Below, one piece after another: positions 35,817 to 46,495 of a stretch of DNA of 64,000 nucleotides (position 1 is its first letter; each line of letters begins with the position of its first letter). The position numbers were made by a program, and so were the translations under genes. The notes under the pieces were generated by a model. That model ran no database searches and was not told the DNA's origin. It saw nothing but the letters and a program-made list of their open reading frames with translations. The stretch is taken from positions 1,488,001-1,552,000 of the forward strand of contig JAECYW010000017.1 in assembly GCA_023014335.1 (NCBI GenBank), read 5' to 3'. The stretch is from Galerina marginata. Its lineage: Eukaryota > Basidiomycota > Agaricomycetes > Agaricales > Galerinaceae.

Positions 35817-36097
35817 TTAATCTCTGTGGTTTAAGCCAAAATTGATCACTAGTAATACTCTTCTATGCTGTGACAATCACAAGTAACTACTGTTTTAACA
35901 TTCATGTATAACTTGATCCATCTTCTGTTAAGTTCTTGTCTCTTCTTTAAACCTGGATTTTTTGACAACCAGTAGCAGCAGATAAGATTAGATAAAAATG
36001 ATTAGTCAGCTATTATTTTATATAAATAGCCTATGTGCCTTAAGGCGACAAGCTCAACTTTTATTTTTGGGTTTCACACCTTACACCGAAGGCAAGG

Positions 36098-36541
36098 TCC
36101 AGGGCACATAAATCCAAGTGCCTTTAAGGCACTTGACTTGTACCATCTGTACTTCTCTGTATCAGCCTCATGTCGAAGCTTTGGACGGTGCTTTGGCCAA
36201 AAATAGGTCCTAGCCTGCCTCGAGGAGTAAAGACACTGTAATACCTTCTTTTTACCCAAGTTATTCGAGTGTTGTTATTCGATTTTCTATAATATCCTAC
36301 TTCCATATGCACACAGACTGTTTTAGACACCTCAGATTTACGTCATGTATGTGTTTTGAGATTTAAGATGTCCCAGGGGTGAAAATACGATAAGAGAAGT
36401 ATCCCTCGAAAGGACTTGCATCACATTCTGTCAACAATACAAAAATAACTCTGACACACGGCTGGAATGTGTGCCATCGTTCAAGTACAGGCTATGTACA
36501 AGTCAAGTGCTTCAAAGGCACATGAACTTATGTGCCCTGGT
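36098..36541. mobile_element. Small TIR element (about 445 bp)
   Basis: About 45-bp imperfect inverted repeats begin CCAGGGCACATAA and include CACTTGACTTGTAC; they occur at the left (36098-36140) and inverted at the right (36490-36541). Non-coding interior, in the loop of element 2. Confidence 0.6.
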
Positions 36542-38557
36542 TATTGCCCCTGGTGTTAGTCTAGCATTCAATCCTTAAGTTTTGCTCTTCTTTAGTCTGG
36601 ATGTCACTTTTGCTTGAGTCCAGTCTTTACACATGCTGTGGTCAAACTTTATGATCTATCACACCCTTATCAACACCTGGCCAATGCTAAAATTACATCT
36701 AGTAATACCCAAGAGGCTATGCCTGGAAGATTCTGAGACATGAAGTACCCTGTTAATGTTTCTTTGGCTGCATCTGGAGTCTTGGCCAGAGTTCTTCATA
36801 TCAGAAAAAATCCCACCTGGTACCACTCAGCAATCTTTGCTTAGATCTGCTTAGATAAAGGATCACTGTAACACTGAAACCATTGGGCCTTTTGCTGTAA
36901 ATGACACTATGCCACCTCACTGCTCTCTCCTATTCCCTAGTACTGATATTATTATGTATCAATTTACAGCTATGTTCATATTGATAGGCCGAACTGCTAA
37001 AATTACACTCATAGCTCACTTAGAATTCTTTCCTGAGCAGGGTCCAAAGTTGTAGTGAACCGACATCTGGATCTCTAATCTTGATGGCCAGGCTCATCAG
37101 CTCACATTTGAGACTCTTGGCTAGGACAGATTTAGAGTCCGCCGCAAGTCCGCCTAGACATGTAAATTTCAAGTGATGGTCTATCAATATGAACTTAGCT
37201 GTAATCCAAATATGGGTATGTATACAAATATAAGCATATAACCATTTATGTCTACTATTTGGCAAATAGCTGTAAACAATCTAAATTCATCTGTCAACTC
37301 AGCTATCAACATGGTATCACAGTTGCTACTCTAAATATAAATGCATCTTTGGCTTAGATTAAGCCTATTAATAGATCTGATGAATGCTGATCTAGTTATG
37401 TGTTTCAAAAATAGATTATATTCACTTGTTCTAATTTTTTTAATAGAATTATATATCTATATAACAGTATGAGCTATTTTTGGAACTAATCTTATTTGGC
37501 TAATATCTTAGTATAAAAAGTAAATGATCACATGATCAATACTGTAAAATGGTCTAAATATAGAAAATAATATTCTAAAATACTGTTTCCTTGCTAAATA
37601 ATTTTTCCATCTGCCAAATCAGACATGCAAAACCTGATAATGATTTTAATGGTGCTCAACTATTTTTAGAATTGACCTTGTTTAACTTATATATAAGTTT
37701 GACTACTTTTAAGGATAGTCATTCATAATATTCTAAAAATAGACTGATCATATGATTAATTTGAAAAGTAGTTGTGATCTAAATATAGTTAATATGTTTG
37801 ATGGGTAATCTATAAATAGAGATAGTTCCTATATTAATAGATGACTATTTATGAATTTAAATGACTTATCTATAAATAGAAACAATACAGTTGTCATTGG
37901 TGTCTAAAAATAATTTATAAATTATAGACTATTATACTGAAGGTTTAAAAATTAATCTATTAATAGAAAATGCTTAAATTAGATCTCCAAATATTACCAG
38001 AAAAGGAAGTTTCAAAATTTCAATCTAAAAATAGAAATGATTCTAAAAACCAATTTTGGAGATGGTCGTAAAGTACGCTCACTTTCTAAAAAAAGAAGTT
38101 CAGGGTCAAAATTTAAAAATAGAACTTGTTCTAAATATAGATATATCAGAGTTTGGGTCTAAAATAAAAAAGCAAAATGTATTTAGAATTCACCATAGTA
38201 TATAAATAGTTCATAAATATCAGTTTAATCTATAAATAGAACTAGTTCCAAAAAGGCATTTTCAGGTCAGGGTCTATAAATAGAAAATGTGGAGCTATTT
38301 TTTCTGATCTAGAATCTTTTAGTGTCATGTGACTTGGTGCACTCCTTGCGAAGAAAAACACAAAATACACTTTTGAACGCTTCTCTTTTAAAATGTAATT
38401 TGACTATAACTTGCTCAGTTTTTATCCAATTGCCATGATTTAAATATCAGAAAATCAAGAAAATTCAGAGCTACAAGATGATGCCAAATCCAATAGATAT
38501 TACATTTTAAATTGCTAAGTCTTTCACTCTTTTAACATTTTTTACATTCTAAGATCT

Positions 38558-39083
38558 TGTTAAGACTGAGTCCGACGTTCCGAGGATCCGAAGTTCCGGC
38601 GGAAACGCGGAACGCGGAACCGGACGGACAGGGCTTTGGCCTCAGCTATGAACTGTGCCTAGCCTAACGACGTGCCCCAATTTATGGTCGGGAGACCGGA
38701 GGGTCAGCACCTCGCCCTAAGGCGTGTCTCGGAAGTGAACGACTTAGATGTATTGAGAGCGATAAGATGTCAAGGCAATGCGGGTGGATAAACTAATATT
38801 CAGACTGCAGATCTAAGGCGTAATTACAAGGCTTTAAATATAAGAGCGGAGTTGTTCCGAAACTCCGCAACTCCGAAACTCGGGAAGACCTCGGTAAGAT
38901 ATACTGCGGAAAGAAGCCTCGGGATCTGATCCTTACCAACATGAGGATAACATGAGGACAAGAGTGGGAAAGACCGTATTTCCGAGGGACGGAACGGAAA
39001 CTCGTCCGAACGGAAATCGTTCGGACGACGGAAAGTCCGGAACGGAAAGTCGGAACGATGGGACTTAGAACTGGATCATGACA
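38558..39083 (-). repeat. 3' LTR (526 bp)
   Basis: Identical by eye to 46496-47021. A purine-rich tract on the minus strand (AAGAGGGAGG, complement of about 39087-39096) abuts it, as expected for the plus-strand primer of reverse transcription. Confidence 0.93.
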
Positions 39084-39228
39084 GTACCTCCCTCTTATGG
39101 CTGAACCCTTGAAGCCACATGACCTTGTTGATTCCGAAATAAGCTCGGTATGCGCTTGTTTGTTCCGTCGGGTATAAGATGATGGGCTCTTTGTGAAAAA
39201 ATGTTCCCACCCTTTTTTCCTGCCCCCT

Positions 39229-40673
39229 ATGTCCCCCACCGACGCCATGGATATCGATGCCGAAGTCGACCGCCTGGAACAGGAGATGCTCCTTGCGGAG
39301 GAACGCGCCCGAGCGGAGCAGGCGAAGCGCGCGGAATTGCGGCTGCAAATCGAGGAGCGGAAGAGGAAGGCAGCGGAGGAGAAGGCTCGGAAGGAGGAAG
39401 AGGAGCGGAAGAGGGCCGAGGAGGAAGAACGATTGCGGTTGGAGGCGGAACGGGCTCGGTTGGAGGAGGAGGAACGTCGGAGGGCTGCGGAGCAGGAGAG
39501 GATGGAGCGCGCGGAAGCCTCGCGTCGGGCTGCGGAGGAGCGTCGAGTTGCTTCGTCCACCGCCCCCGAGGAACAGGACGTTGAGATGGGGCCGCCGGAA
39601 GACGTGGGGGAAGGGGAGAAGACGCCCAAGGGGCGCAAGGACAAGGGCAAAGGCAAGGACAAGGCCAAAGGTGAGTAGCGAATATTGTGACTTCATAACC
39701 TTTTGCTGACTTTGAGCTAGCTACACCCGTTTCCGCGACTTCCCCGGAAGTTGAAGAGGTTCCGAACCCCGGCCCGTCGAACAAGAAGAAACGAAAAAGG
39801 TTGAACCGAGCGTCCTGCGACGGGTGTACGACCGCCGGTGTCATTTGCACTACGGAGCGGAAGAATGCGGAAGTCGCCCACACCTGCGACCGGTGTTACG
39901 CCAAGAAGATTAAGTGTCATCGTCCGGGAGATGAAGAGCGCCCGCCCCGAAAGATGGGGGCTTACAAGGAAGAGGCGGCCGAGGGTCCTGTTCCGGAACC
40001 CTCTGTCGTTGGTTCTTCCGTCGGAGACGATTCCGCCAAGGGTTCTGGCAAGCCCAAGGCGCGCAACAGGCGGCCGAAGACTCGCGAGCCGGCGGAGACT
40101 GACGAAGACCTCCCCACTGCCAACATGCTTCTGGATTCGAACGACACCGTCGCGGATGCCATGGCCGCTTTGCAGGACACGGTCAACGGTTCGATGGACG
40201 GCATCAACCTCGGATTCGACCGGGTTTGCGGAAGGCTGGAGGACAACAAGAGCGCGCTTTACGGTCTTCGGGCGGACTTCCGCAGTCAGATGCTGCTGGC
40301 TCGGGAGACGAACCTTCTGCTTCGGGGTTTGATTCGTGCGCAGGGAGGGGACGACTCGACGATTCCGGCCGCTCCCTTGAACTGGCAGAACGTGGAGTAC
40401 AGTGCGGCGTTGCAGGTTCCGGTTCGGGCCCGGAACGAAATCACCACGAGAGAGGCGAAGAAGGAGTTGGTCGAAGCGAGTATGGTGGCCTCGGGGAGTG
40501 GTTCCGCGTCCGGGAGTGGTTCTGCGTCGGGAAGTGGTTCCGGGGTCGCGTCTGGGTCCGGGGTTCCGTCGGTTGGTACGAGTGGAGTAGGGGATGGGAA
40601 GGAGAGTGATGGAGAGGATGAGGAGGATGATGAGGATGGTGAAGGTGAGGGAAATGCGGGAGGCGACGATTGA
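39229..40673 (+). CDS. Antisense Zn(II)2Cys6-type protein carried by the Gypsy element, 464 aa
   Basis: Runs opposite to gag-pol between pol and the 3' LTR. Exon 1 is 39229-39670 and exon 2 is 39721-40673, joined through a 50-bp GTGAGT...GCTAG intron in correct phase. The N-terminal about 110 residues form a charged Glu/Arg coiled coil, followed by a Lys-rich KGKGKDKAKG tail. After the junction comes a cysteine cluster with spacing C-x2-C-x6-C-x12-C-x2-C-x6-C (from SCDGC to KIKC). This exactly fits the fungal binuclear Zn(II)2Cys6 fold, which usually binds DNA. A helical middle (DTVADAMAALQDTVNGSMDG) and a Gly/Ser repeat plus acidic tail end the protein. It is not a standard Gypsy gene; a role in regulating or targeting the element is inference only. 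Confidence 0.75.
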
Positions 40674-40888
40674 GTCCACGGCGCCCACCTCCCTCCTCAA
40701 AAAAAATTTTTTGTATCATAATAAAATTTTTTGGTCTTGTGTTTGAATTTTGAGTGATAAGGAAAGTTGAAAATGACAAGTAAACACGAAAAGGGGTCGG
40801 AAGGCGTTTGGAAATGGGGTCGGGAGGTAACGGAAAAAAAAGGACGGAAAGGAAGAGAAAAATAAAAATTAAAATGAATAACCTGGGA

Positions 40889-43800
40889 TCAGAGATCAGC
40901 CAGTGGGCCCGGTTTGTTAGGATAGTCACGATGGAAGTCATCGATGGCTTCCTGAGCCCCTCCGATTGCATCATCTGCTCCGAGCCAGGAGTATTCTTCG
41001 GAAGTTCCTTCGTATCCTGCCCACCGGACGTAGTAACGGAGTTTTACGCGGAAACGCTTATCTATCTTGGAGTCTAGGACTTCCGTGATTTCAAAGCGTT
41101 CCTCACCGTCGACTTCAATCGGTGGAGGTGGAGGCAAGACACGATTCGGAATGGAAGATGGTACGTACGGTTCGAGCATGGAAACATGAAAAACGGGGTG
41201 AATAGTCCGCATAGAGTCCGGGAGACGAAGTGTAAAGGAAAGGGTAGAAGGATGGGCAATGATTTCAAAAGGACCGTGATATTTTTCGGAAAATTTCGGA
41301 GTGGGACGAGTAGTACGAATGAACTTAGCTTTAACGAAAACCTGTTGACCGACTTTGAATTCCGGTGGAGCGGAACGACGAAGGTCGGCCGGACCTTGGT
41401 AGCGCTTTTGAGCAGCTGACATTTCGTCGCGGAGGAATTGGTGAAGTTCGTCGAGGTCGACAGCGTATTCGCGAGCTTGATGAGAAGCGAGATCGCGTTC
41501 CGGGTGTACTGCAAGTCCCGGGTGGTAGCCTTTATTTGCGAAGAACGGTGAGACACCGGTAGTAGCACTCGGAGCGTTGTTGTAGGCGAATTCCGCAAGC
41601 GGAAGGAGATCCGCCCAATTGCTTTGTTGATAATTGCAGTAGATCCGAATGTACTGTTCGAGTGTTTGATTGGCGCGTTCCGTTTGGCCGTCTCCTTCCG
41701 GATGGTAACCCGAGGTAAAATGGAGGGTCATCCCGAGCGCGACTCCGAGACTTCGGAAGAAGCGCGAGACGAATTCGGGTCCCCGATCCGAGGTGACGTG
41801 TGTTGGAACACCGTGCTTGGAAAAGACATGGAGAACGAAGAGCTTTGCGAGCTCGGGAGAGGTGATTGTGCTGTTGCACGGAATGAAAATGCCTTGCTTT
41901 GAAAGGCGGTCAATGATGACGAGAATCGCGTTGTAGCCATTGGAGTCCGGAAGGACCTCAATGAAATCCATGGAAATCGAGTCCCAGGGACGAGGCGGAA
42001 CCGGAAGTTGTTTGAGGAATCCGTAAGGCTTATGACGCGGTGTCTTGGATCTTTTACACGTAGTGCAAGATGTGCAAAAATCCTTGACGAAGGAACGGAG
42101 TTTTGGCCAGACGTATTCACGTCGGATGAGAGCAAGGGTTTTGTTGACTCCGAAGTGACCGGAAAGTGGGTGGTCGTGTTTATACTGCAGGACTCGGAGT
42201 CGAAGGTCGCCCGAGTCCGGAACGTAGATGCGACCATCCAGTCTAAGGAAGCCTTGCTCGTCGACTGTCCAGCGGGGAAGGGAAGGGGTTGGGAGGTGCT
42301 TTGCAGCGACCGGGTCGGAAGGGAGTGCGGAAAGAATGTCGGTGTGTAATTGGTCAAAGTCCATGGAGGCGGATGCACGGAGAACCGGGGCTATTAAAGA
42401 AGTGGCGCGGAGCGACGCTGAAAGCTGTTCTTGGGTGAATATCGGACGGAAGTTCATCGGATTCTCGGAGTCGGTACCTCCCTCTTTAGGGGTACCGCGA
42501 CGAGTAAGAGAGTCGGGTTTGGTACCGAGCTTTCCAGGACGGAAGCGGATGATGAGGTTGAATTGGGAAAGGAATTCGGACCAACGAGCCTGACGTCGGG
42601 TGAGTAACTTGGTAGTTGCGAAATATTCCAAGTTCTTGTGATCGGTAACGACGTCGATTGGTGTACCGGAACCTTCGAGGTAGTGACGCCAGACGCGGAA
42701 GGCTTCGTAGATTGCAAGGAGTTCCTTATCATGAACGTCGTAATTGAGTTCCGCTCCTTGGAACGAGCGGGAGTGGAAGGCGACCGGGTGGATGGTTTCG
42801 TCCGGTAATTGGATGGAAAGAATAGCAGCGAGAGCGTAGTCGGAAGCGTCGGTCTCCACGATAATTGGTCTGTCCGGAATCCAGTGCGTAAGTACCGGAG
42901 CGGACGTGAAGGACTTCTTGAGGGAATTGAAAGCGGATCGACATTCCGAGGAGAATATGAAAGGAACGTGTTTCCGAGTGAGTCTAGTTAAAGGAATGAC
43001 GATGTCAGAATAATTGTGAATGAAACGACGGTAGAAATTTGCGAAGCCTAAGAAAGATTGAACGTCCTTAACTTTCCGTGGCTCCGGCCAGTCCAAGATA
43101 GTTTTGACTTTATCGCCGGACATGGTAAGGCCTTCGGGTGACATTATGTAGCCAAGGTATTCGACTTGTTGCGTGTGGAACTCGCATTTGTCGAGGCGTC
43201 CATAAAGTCCGAATTTCCGAAGCCGGCGGAGTACTTCTCGGACGTGTTTTTTGTGTTCGGAAAGGGAGTTGGAATAAATGAGGATGTCGTCTAGGTAAAT
43301 GATTAAATAATTGTCCAGTAAGTCAGCGAAGACGTCGTTCATGAAACGTTGGAAAGTAGCGGGTGCATTGGACAATCCGAACGGAACGACGAGCCATTCA
43401 AAGGAACCATAACGGGTGCGGAAGGTGGTTTTCCATTCGTCACCGGGTGCTATCCGGACAAGATGATATGCGTGGCGGAGATCGATCTTGGTGTAATAAC
43501 GCGCCTTGGCTGGAGCGTCTAAGAGGTCGGAAATGAGCGGAAGTGGATAGCGATCCTTTTTTGTGATTTTGTTGAGAGCGCGATAATCACAGCAAAGGCG
43601 AAGACTTCCATCCTTCTTTTTGACAAAAAGGATAGGAGCTCCATGGGAGGATTTGGAGGGACGAATGTAGCCAAGATTGACGTGTTCGGAAATGAACTCC
43701 CGAAGGGATTGAAGTTCGGACGAGGATAGGGAGTACATTCTTCCGAGCGGGGGTTCGGCGCCTTCTTCCAATTCTATCTTGAGATCGTAGGATCGATGTG

Positions 43801-44701
43801 GAGCGAGACCGTCGGCTTTCTTCTTGTTGAAAACATCTTGATAGTCGTGATAGTCTTCTGGAAGAAGTGACAGGTCGGGTTTGTCGTCCCCATTGTCGTC
43901 GTCGTCTCCGACGGAAGCGGAACGGGCAGATGGAACGGTCGGATCGGACAGTGAGAGCTGGAAAGATTTGGCACCGGGCTCGGAACAAGCACAAACAAAA
44001 GCGGCAGCACCTATAATGGAAATGTTATGGCGGGGTTTTGGAGGGGGTTCGGAAAAAGGAGTGTCAGTATTGGAATCGGAATCGTGATGGAAAGTATCGT
44101 CCGGGAAATCTTCGACAGTAGCTTTGAATTTGTTGGGTGGTTTCTGAAGTGGTGGTGAAGGAATAGAATCGGGAATGGAAATGGAAGGAAGAGTGGTTGA
44201 TGAAGAAGAAGTTTCGGAAAGAAGAGAACCAGAGTCGGACGACGGTACGGAGCTGGATGTTACGGAATCAGATATCGGTGCTGTAACAGCGCGGCCGGAA
44301 ATCTGTGTCGACGGAAGAGAGGGGAGCGGAAGTCGCCGGAAGTGTGAGAGTTTGCCTTCATACCAGTTGATCAACGGATCATATTGGTGAAGCCAATTGT
44401 ATCCAAGAACGAGAACGCAGTCGGAATCCAGAGGGGTTACGAAAAATTTCGTGGTCAGAGTGTCGCCGGAAGGATAAGTAATGGGTAGGTCAATGGCTTC
44501 CGAGAGCCAAGCGTTAACGGAGCCGTCTAAGAGTTTTAACGGAACACGGGGAATGTCATATGTAACCAATTTATGTTTACGGACAAAAGAGGCGTTTATA
44601 AAGCAATGAGTTGACCCGGAATCTATCAGGGCCTTAAGAACAACCAGAAAAGCAAGCATAGGGGTCGTGAGCGAGAGAAATAGAGCGTTAGAATAATACA
44701 T
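40889..44701 (-). CDS. pol: Gypsy Pol: protease, RT, RNase H, integrase, chromodomain
   Basis: About 1270 residues from the in-frame ATG at 44701, though the frame is open upstream past the gag stop. In order: aspartic protease active site LIDSGSTHCF (near residue 30), RT with YLDD (about 470), RNase H with VETDAS (about 616), integrase zinc finger H-x3-H...CTSCTTC (about 835-875), an integrase core with all three acids (MDFIEVLPD, SDRGPEF, DGQTERANQ), and a C-terminal chromodomain (about 1200-1260, YYVRWAGYEG). It copies the element RNA into DNA and inserts it; the chromodomain is expected to steer integration to methylated-histone chromatin. Gag and Pol are in different frames, consistent with a -1 frameshift in the overlap. 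Confidence 0.95.
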   Translation of the reverse strand: MYYSNALFLSLTTPMLAFLVVLKALIDSGSTHCFINASFVRKHKLVTYDIPRVPLKLLDGSVNAWLSEAIDLPITYPSGDTLTTKFFVTPLDSDCVLVLGYNWLHQYDPLINWYEGKLSHFRRLPLPSLPSTQISGRAVTAPISDSVTSSSVPSSDSGSLLSETSSSSTTLPSISIPDSIPSPPLQKPPNKFKATVEDFPDDTFHHDSDSNTDTPFSEPPPKPRHNISIIGAAAFVCACSEPGAKSFQLSLSDPTVPSARSASVGDDDDNGDDKPDLSLLPEDYHDYQDVFNKKKADGLAPHRSYDLKIELEEGAEPPLGRMYSLSSSELQSLREFISEHVNLGYIRPSKSSHGAPILFVKKKDGSLRLCCDYRALNKITKKDRYPLPLISDLLDAPAKARYYTKIDLRHAYHLVRIAPGDEWKTTFRTRYGSFEWLVVPFGLSNAPATFQRFMNDVFADLLDNYLIIYLDDILIYSNSLSEHKKHVREVLRRLRKFGLYGRLDKCEFHTQQVEYLGYIMSPEGLTMSGDKVKTILDWPEPRKVKDVQSFLGFANFYRRFIHNYSDIVIPLTRLTRKHVPFIFSSECRSAFNSLKKSFTSAPVLTHWIPDRPIIVETDASDYALAAILSIQLPDETIHPVAFHSRSFQGAELNYDVHDKELLAIYEAFRVWRHYLEGSGTPIDVVTDHKNLEYFATTKLLTRRQARWSEFLSQFNLIIRFRPGKLGTKPDSLTRRGTPKEGGTDSENPMNFRPIFTQEQLSASLRATSLIAPVLRASASMDFDQLHTDILSALPSDPVAAKHLPTPSLPRWTVDEQGFLRLDGRIYVPDSGDLRLRVLQYKHDHPLSGHFGVNKTLALIRREYVWPKLRSFVKDFCTSCTTCKRSKTPRHKPYGFLKQLPVPPRPWDSISMDFIEVLPDSNGYNAILVIIDRLSKQGIFIPCNSTITSPELAKLFVLHVFSKHGVPTHVTSDRGPEFVSRFFRSLGVALGMTLHFTSGYHPEGDGQTERANQTLEQYIRIYCNYQQSNWADLLPLAEFAYNNAPSATTGVSPFFANKGYHPGLAVHPERDLASHQAREYAVDLDELHQFLRDEMSAAQKRYQGPADLRRSAPPEFKVGQQVFVKAKFIRTTRPTPKFSEKYHGPFEIIAHPSTLSFTLRLPDSMRTIHPVFHVSMLEPYVPSSIPNRVLPPPPPIEVDGEERFEITEVLDSKIDKRFRVKLRYYVRWAGYEGTSEEYSWLGADDAIGGAQEAIDDFHRDYPNKPGPLADL

Positions 44702-44784
44702 GGCTGCGGCGTTGAGTCTGACCTCCGAAGAGGCACTTCCCGGGAGAGCGCAGTGATCCGGAAGTGCGGAATGCGGAAAACTGC

Positions 44785-46461
44785 TTACTCTTTTTCCTCG
44801 TCCTCGTCGTCGTCCGGGGGTTCCGGGTCCGAGGTTTCTTCGGGAATGGTTTCGGAATCGTCGGCCGTAGAGGCCCTAGCCTTCGGAGCGGGTTTGGTTT
44901 TGCGGTGAGGGCAGTCTGCGGCGGAATGACCTTTTTCTCCACAGATGATACAAAGGCCCTCCTTGTACCGACGGTCGCGTTCTTCTTTGGTGAGTTTCCC
45001 GTCGGGTCCAAGGATGTTCTTGAGGTTCTTGGTGGAAGTGGCAGGTTTTCCGGAATGAGAGTGCGAGTGAGAGTGCCCGGATCCGCCGGAACCGGACGCT
45101 TGACGGAAAGTGGTTGAAGTTGTTGATTTGGTGGTGGATGTGGAAGTGGAGCGCGGAACGAATTTAGATGAGTCGGAGGATGAAGTGGAAGTGGATGGTT
45201 TCTTGTCCCGAGAAATTTCTTCCTGACGTTCCCAGTACCTGAGGTCGATGTCGTCGGCCATTGTCATATACCCTTCCAATGTGCTCGGACGACCTCGACG
45301 CGAAATTTCGTCCTTGATCCGTTCCGGGAGTCCTTGATAATAGCGGCGGGCTAACGCAATGTCGTTCCAGCCGGTCTCGATCCGATAGAGGTTGAAATCG
45401 CGGTTGTAATAGGTGGTTCTTCCGTTTGAAGGCATTCGGAGGGCTTCGAGTTTGTTGGTAGCGTACCCGACCGGATCGCGAGGTCCGAAACGTTGTCGGA
45501 TGTCGGCCACAAAAAGTTGGTAATTGTGATACCACGGAGGGGGCGGACCTTTGAGGACGGATTGATACCAGGTAAGGGCGTTGTCCCGGAGAAGACTGAT
45601 CATCCAAACGACTTTGCTGGCTTCCGTCGGGAATTCGTCCTGATGGAGGCTGATATAGAGTTGGCACTGAAAGATGAAGTTGTCCAATTTCCCGACTTGT
45701 CCGTTGAACGTTTCCGGAGGGGGTGCCTTTGGAGCCTTATGACGCGGAGCCGAGGGCGGAGCGGGGGTTGCGGAATTACGGAGAAGCTGAGCCATAGCTT
45801 CAGCCAACATGGCGAAGGCTGCGCTTTGGTCCATAGGAGGAGGAGGATTCCGGGTACCCGAGGCCGGGTCTTGTGGTGGATTCCGGGTACCCGAGGCCGG
45901 GTCTTGTGGTGGTTGTTGTGGGGTGGAGTCATCCGGAATCGGGTCGTCTGGTTCCAGCTGTTGCCCGGACGGGGGTTGACCCGGGGGTGGATGTGGTGAG
46001 TCTCCGCGATCAGACATATGAGGAGGGATTTGTCGACTTAAGGCTTCTTCGGATGGTGGCGGTCGGACTGTCGGTAATACTGGAGACTGTTCTTCGGATT
46101 TTGGAGGAGGTAACACTCGACTTCCGAAACTCGGAGAACGTGCAAACGGAGCGTACGGATTGGGAAGGTTCCAAGGGGAGGCTCGGGATGGTACGAATTG
46201 AGAAGTTGATGGTTCACCGGAACCAGGTTCGAACGGGTTGGTGGACAAACGGCGGTCCGTGCCGCCTGGAGGTGGTGGAGGGGTGCGAGGAAGCTGAAAA
46301 GCCGTGGCGTGTGGAGAGGTTATAGAGAATTCGGATGGAGCTGGTTCCGGATCTTCGGGGTGTGGTGTAGGGCGATCTGGGTCTCGGTGAAAGAGTGTCC
46401 CAGCTTGTTGCGAAGTGCGAGTATTGCGTCTGGGGGGTCCTGGAGGTGGTGTGCGGTGCAT
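44785..46461 (-). CDS. gag: Gypsy Gag, 558 aa
   Basis: Starts at the ATG 20-odd nt downstream of the primer-binding site, a very short leader. It has a proline-rich N-terminus with a duplicated QDPASGTRNP segment, a helical capsid-like middle (LDNFIFQCQLYI...VVWMISLLRDNALTWYQ), Ser/Thr-rich linkers, and one CCHC zinc knuckle CIICGEKGHSAADC (about residue 503). It forms the particle that packages element RNA. The reading frame ends EDEEKE with an A-rich GGAAAAAG run beside the stop, a possible slippage point into pol. Confidence 0.93.
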   Translation of the reverse strand: MHRTPPPGPPRRNTRTSQQAGTLFHRDPDRPTPHPEDPEPAPSEFSITSPHATAFQLPRTPPPPPGGTDRRLSTNPFEPGSGEPSTSQFVPSRASPWNLPNPYAPFARSPSFGSRVLPPPKSEEQSPVLPTVRPPPSEEALSRQIPPHMSDRGDSPHPPPGQPPSGQQLEPDDPIPDDSTPQQPPQDPASGTRNPPQDPASGTRNPPPPMDQSAAFAMLAEAMAQLLRNSATPAPPSAPRHKAPKAPPPETFNGQVGKLDNFIFQCQLYISLHQDEFPTEASKVVWMISLLRDNALTWYQSVLKGPPPPWYHNYQLFVADIRQRFGPRDPVGYATNKLEALRMPSNGRTTYYNRDFNLYRIETGWNDIALARRYYQGLPERIKDEISRRGRPSTLEGYMTMADDIDLRYWERQEEISRDKKPSTSTSSSDSSKFVPRSTSTSTTKSTTSTTFRQASGSGGSGHSHSHSHSGKPATSTKNLKNILGPDGKLTKEERDRRYKEGLCIICGEKGHSAADCPHRKTKPAPKARASTADDSETIPEETSDPEPPDDDEDEEKE

Positions 46462-46482
46462 AGACTTGTCGCTAGACGAGTA

Positions 46483-46493
46483 AGTCTGAATAT
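46483..46493 (-). promoter_or_regulatory. Self-priming primer-binding site
   Basis: Two nucleotides inside the 5' LTR, the minus strand reads ATATTCAGACT. This is complementary to the RNA sequence AGTCTGAATAT encoded inside the LTR (plus-strand 46734-46744). No match to a tRNA 3' end was evident. An 11-nt self-match at this position is the arrangement known from the Tf1/sushi group. Confidence 0.7.
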
Positions 46494-46495
46494 AC

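Noticed and set aside
39076..40974. Several long minus-strand frames across the antisense Gypsy gene
   Set aside because: They are shadows of the GC-rich coding exons. The plus-strand frame has the Zn(II)2Cys6 spacing and an in-phase intron; these have no domains.
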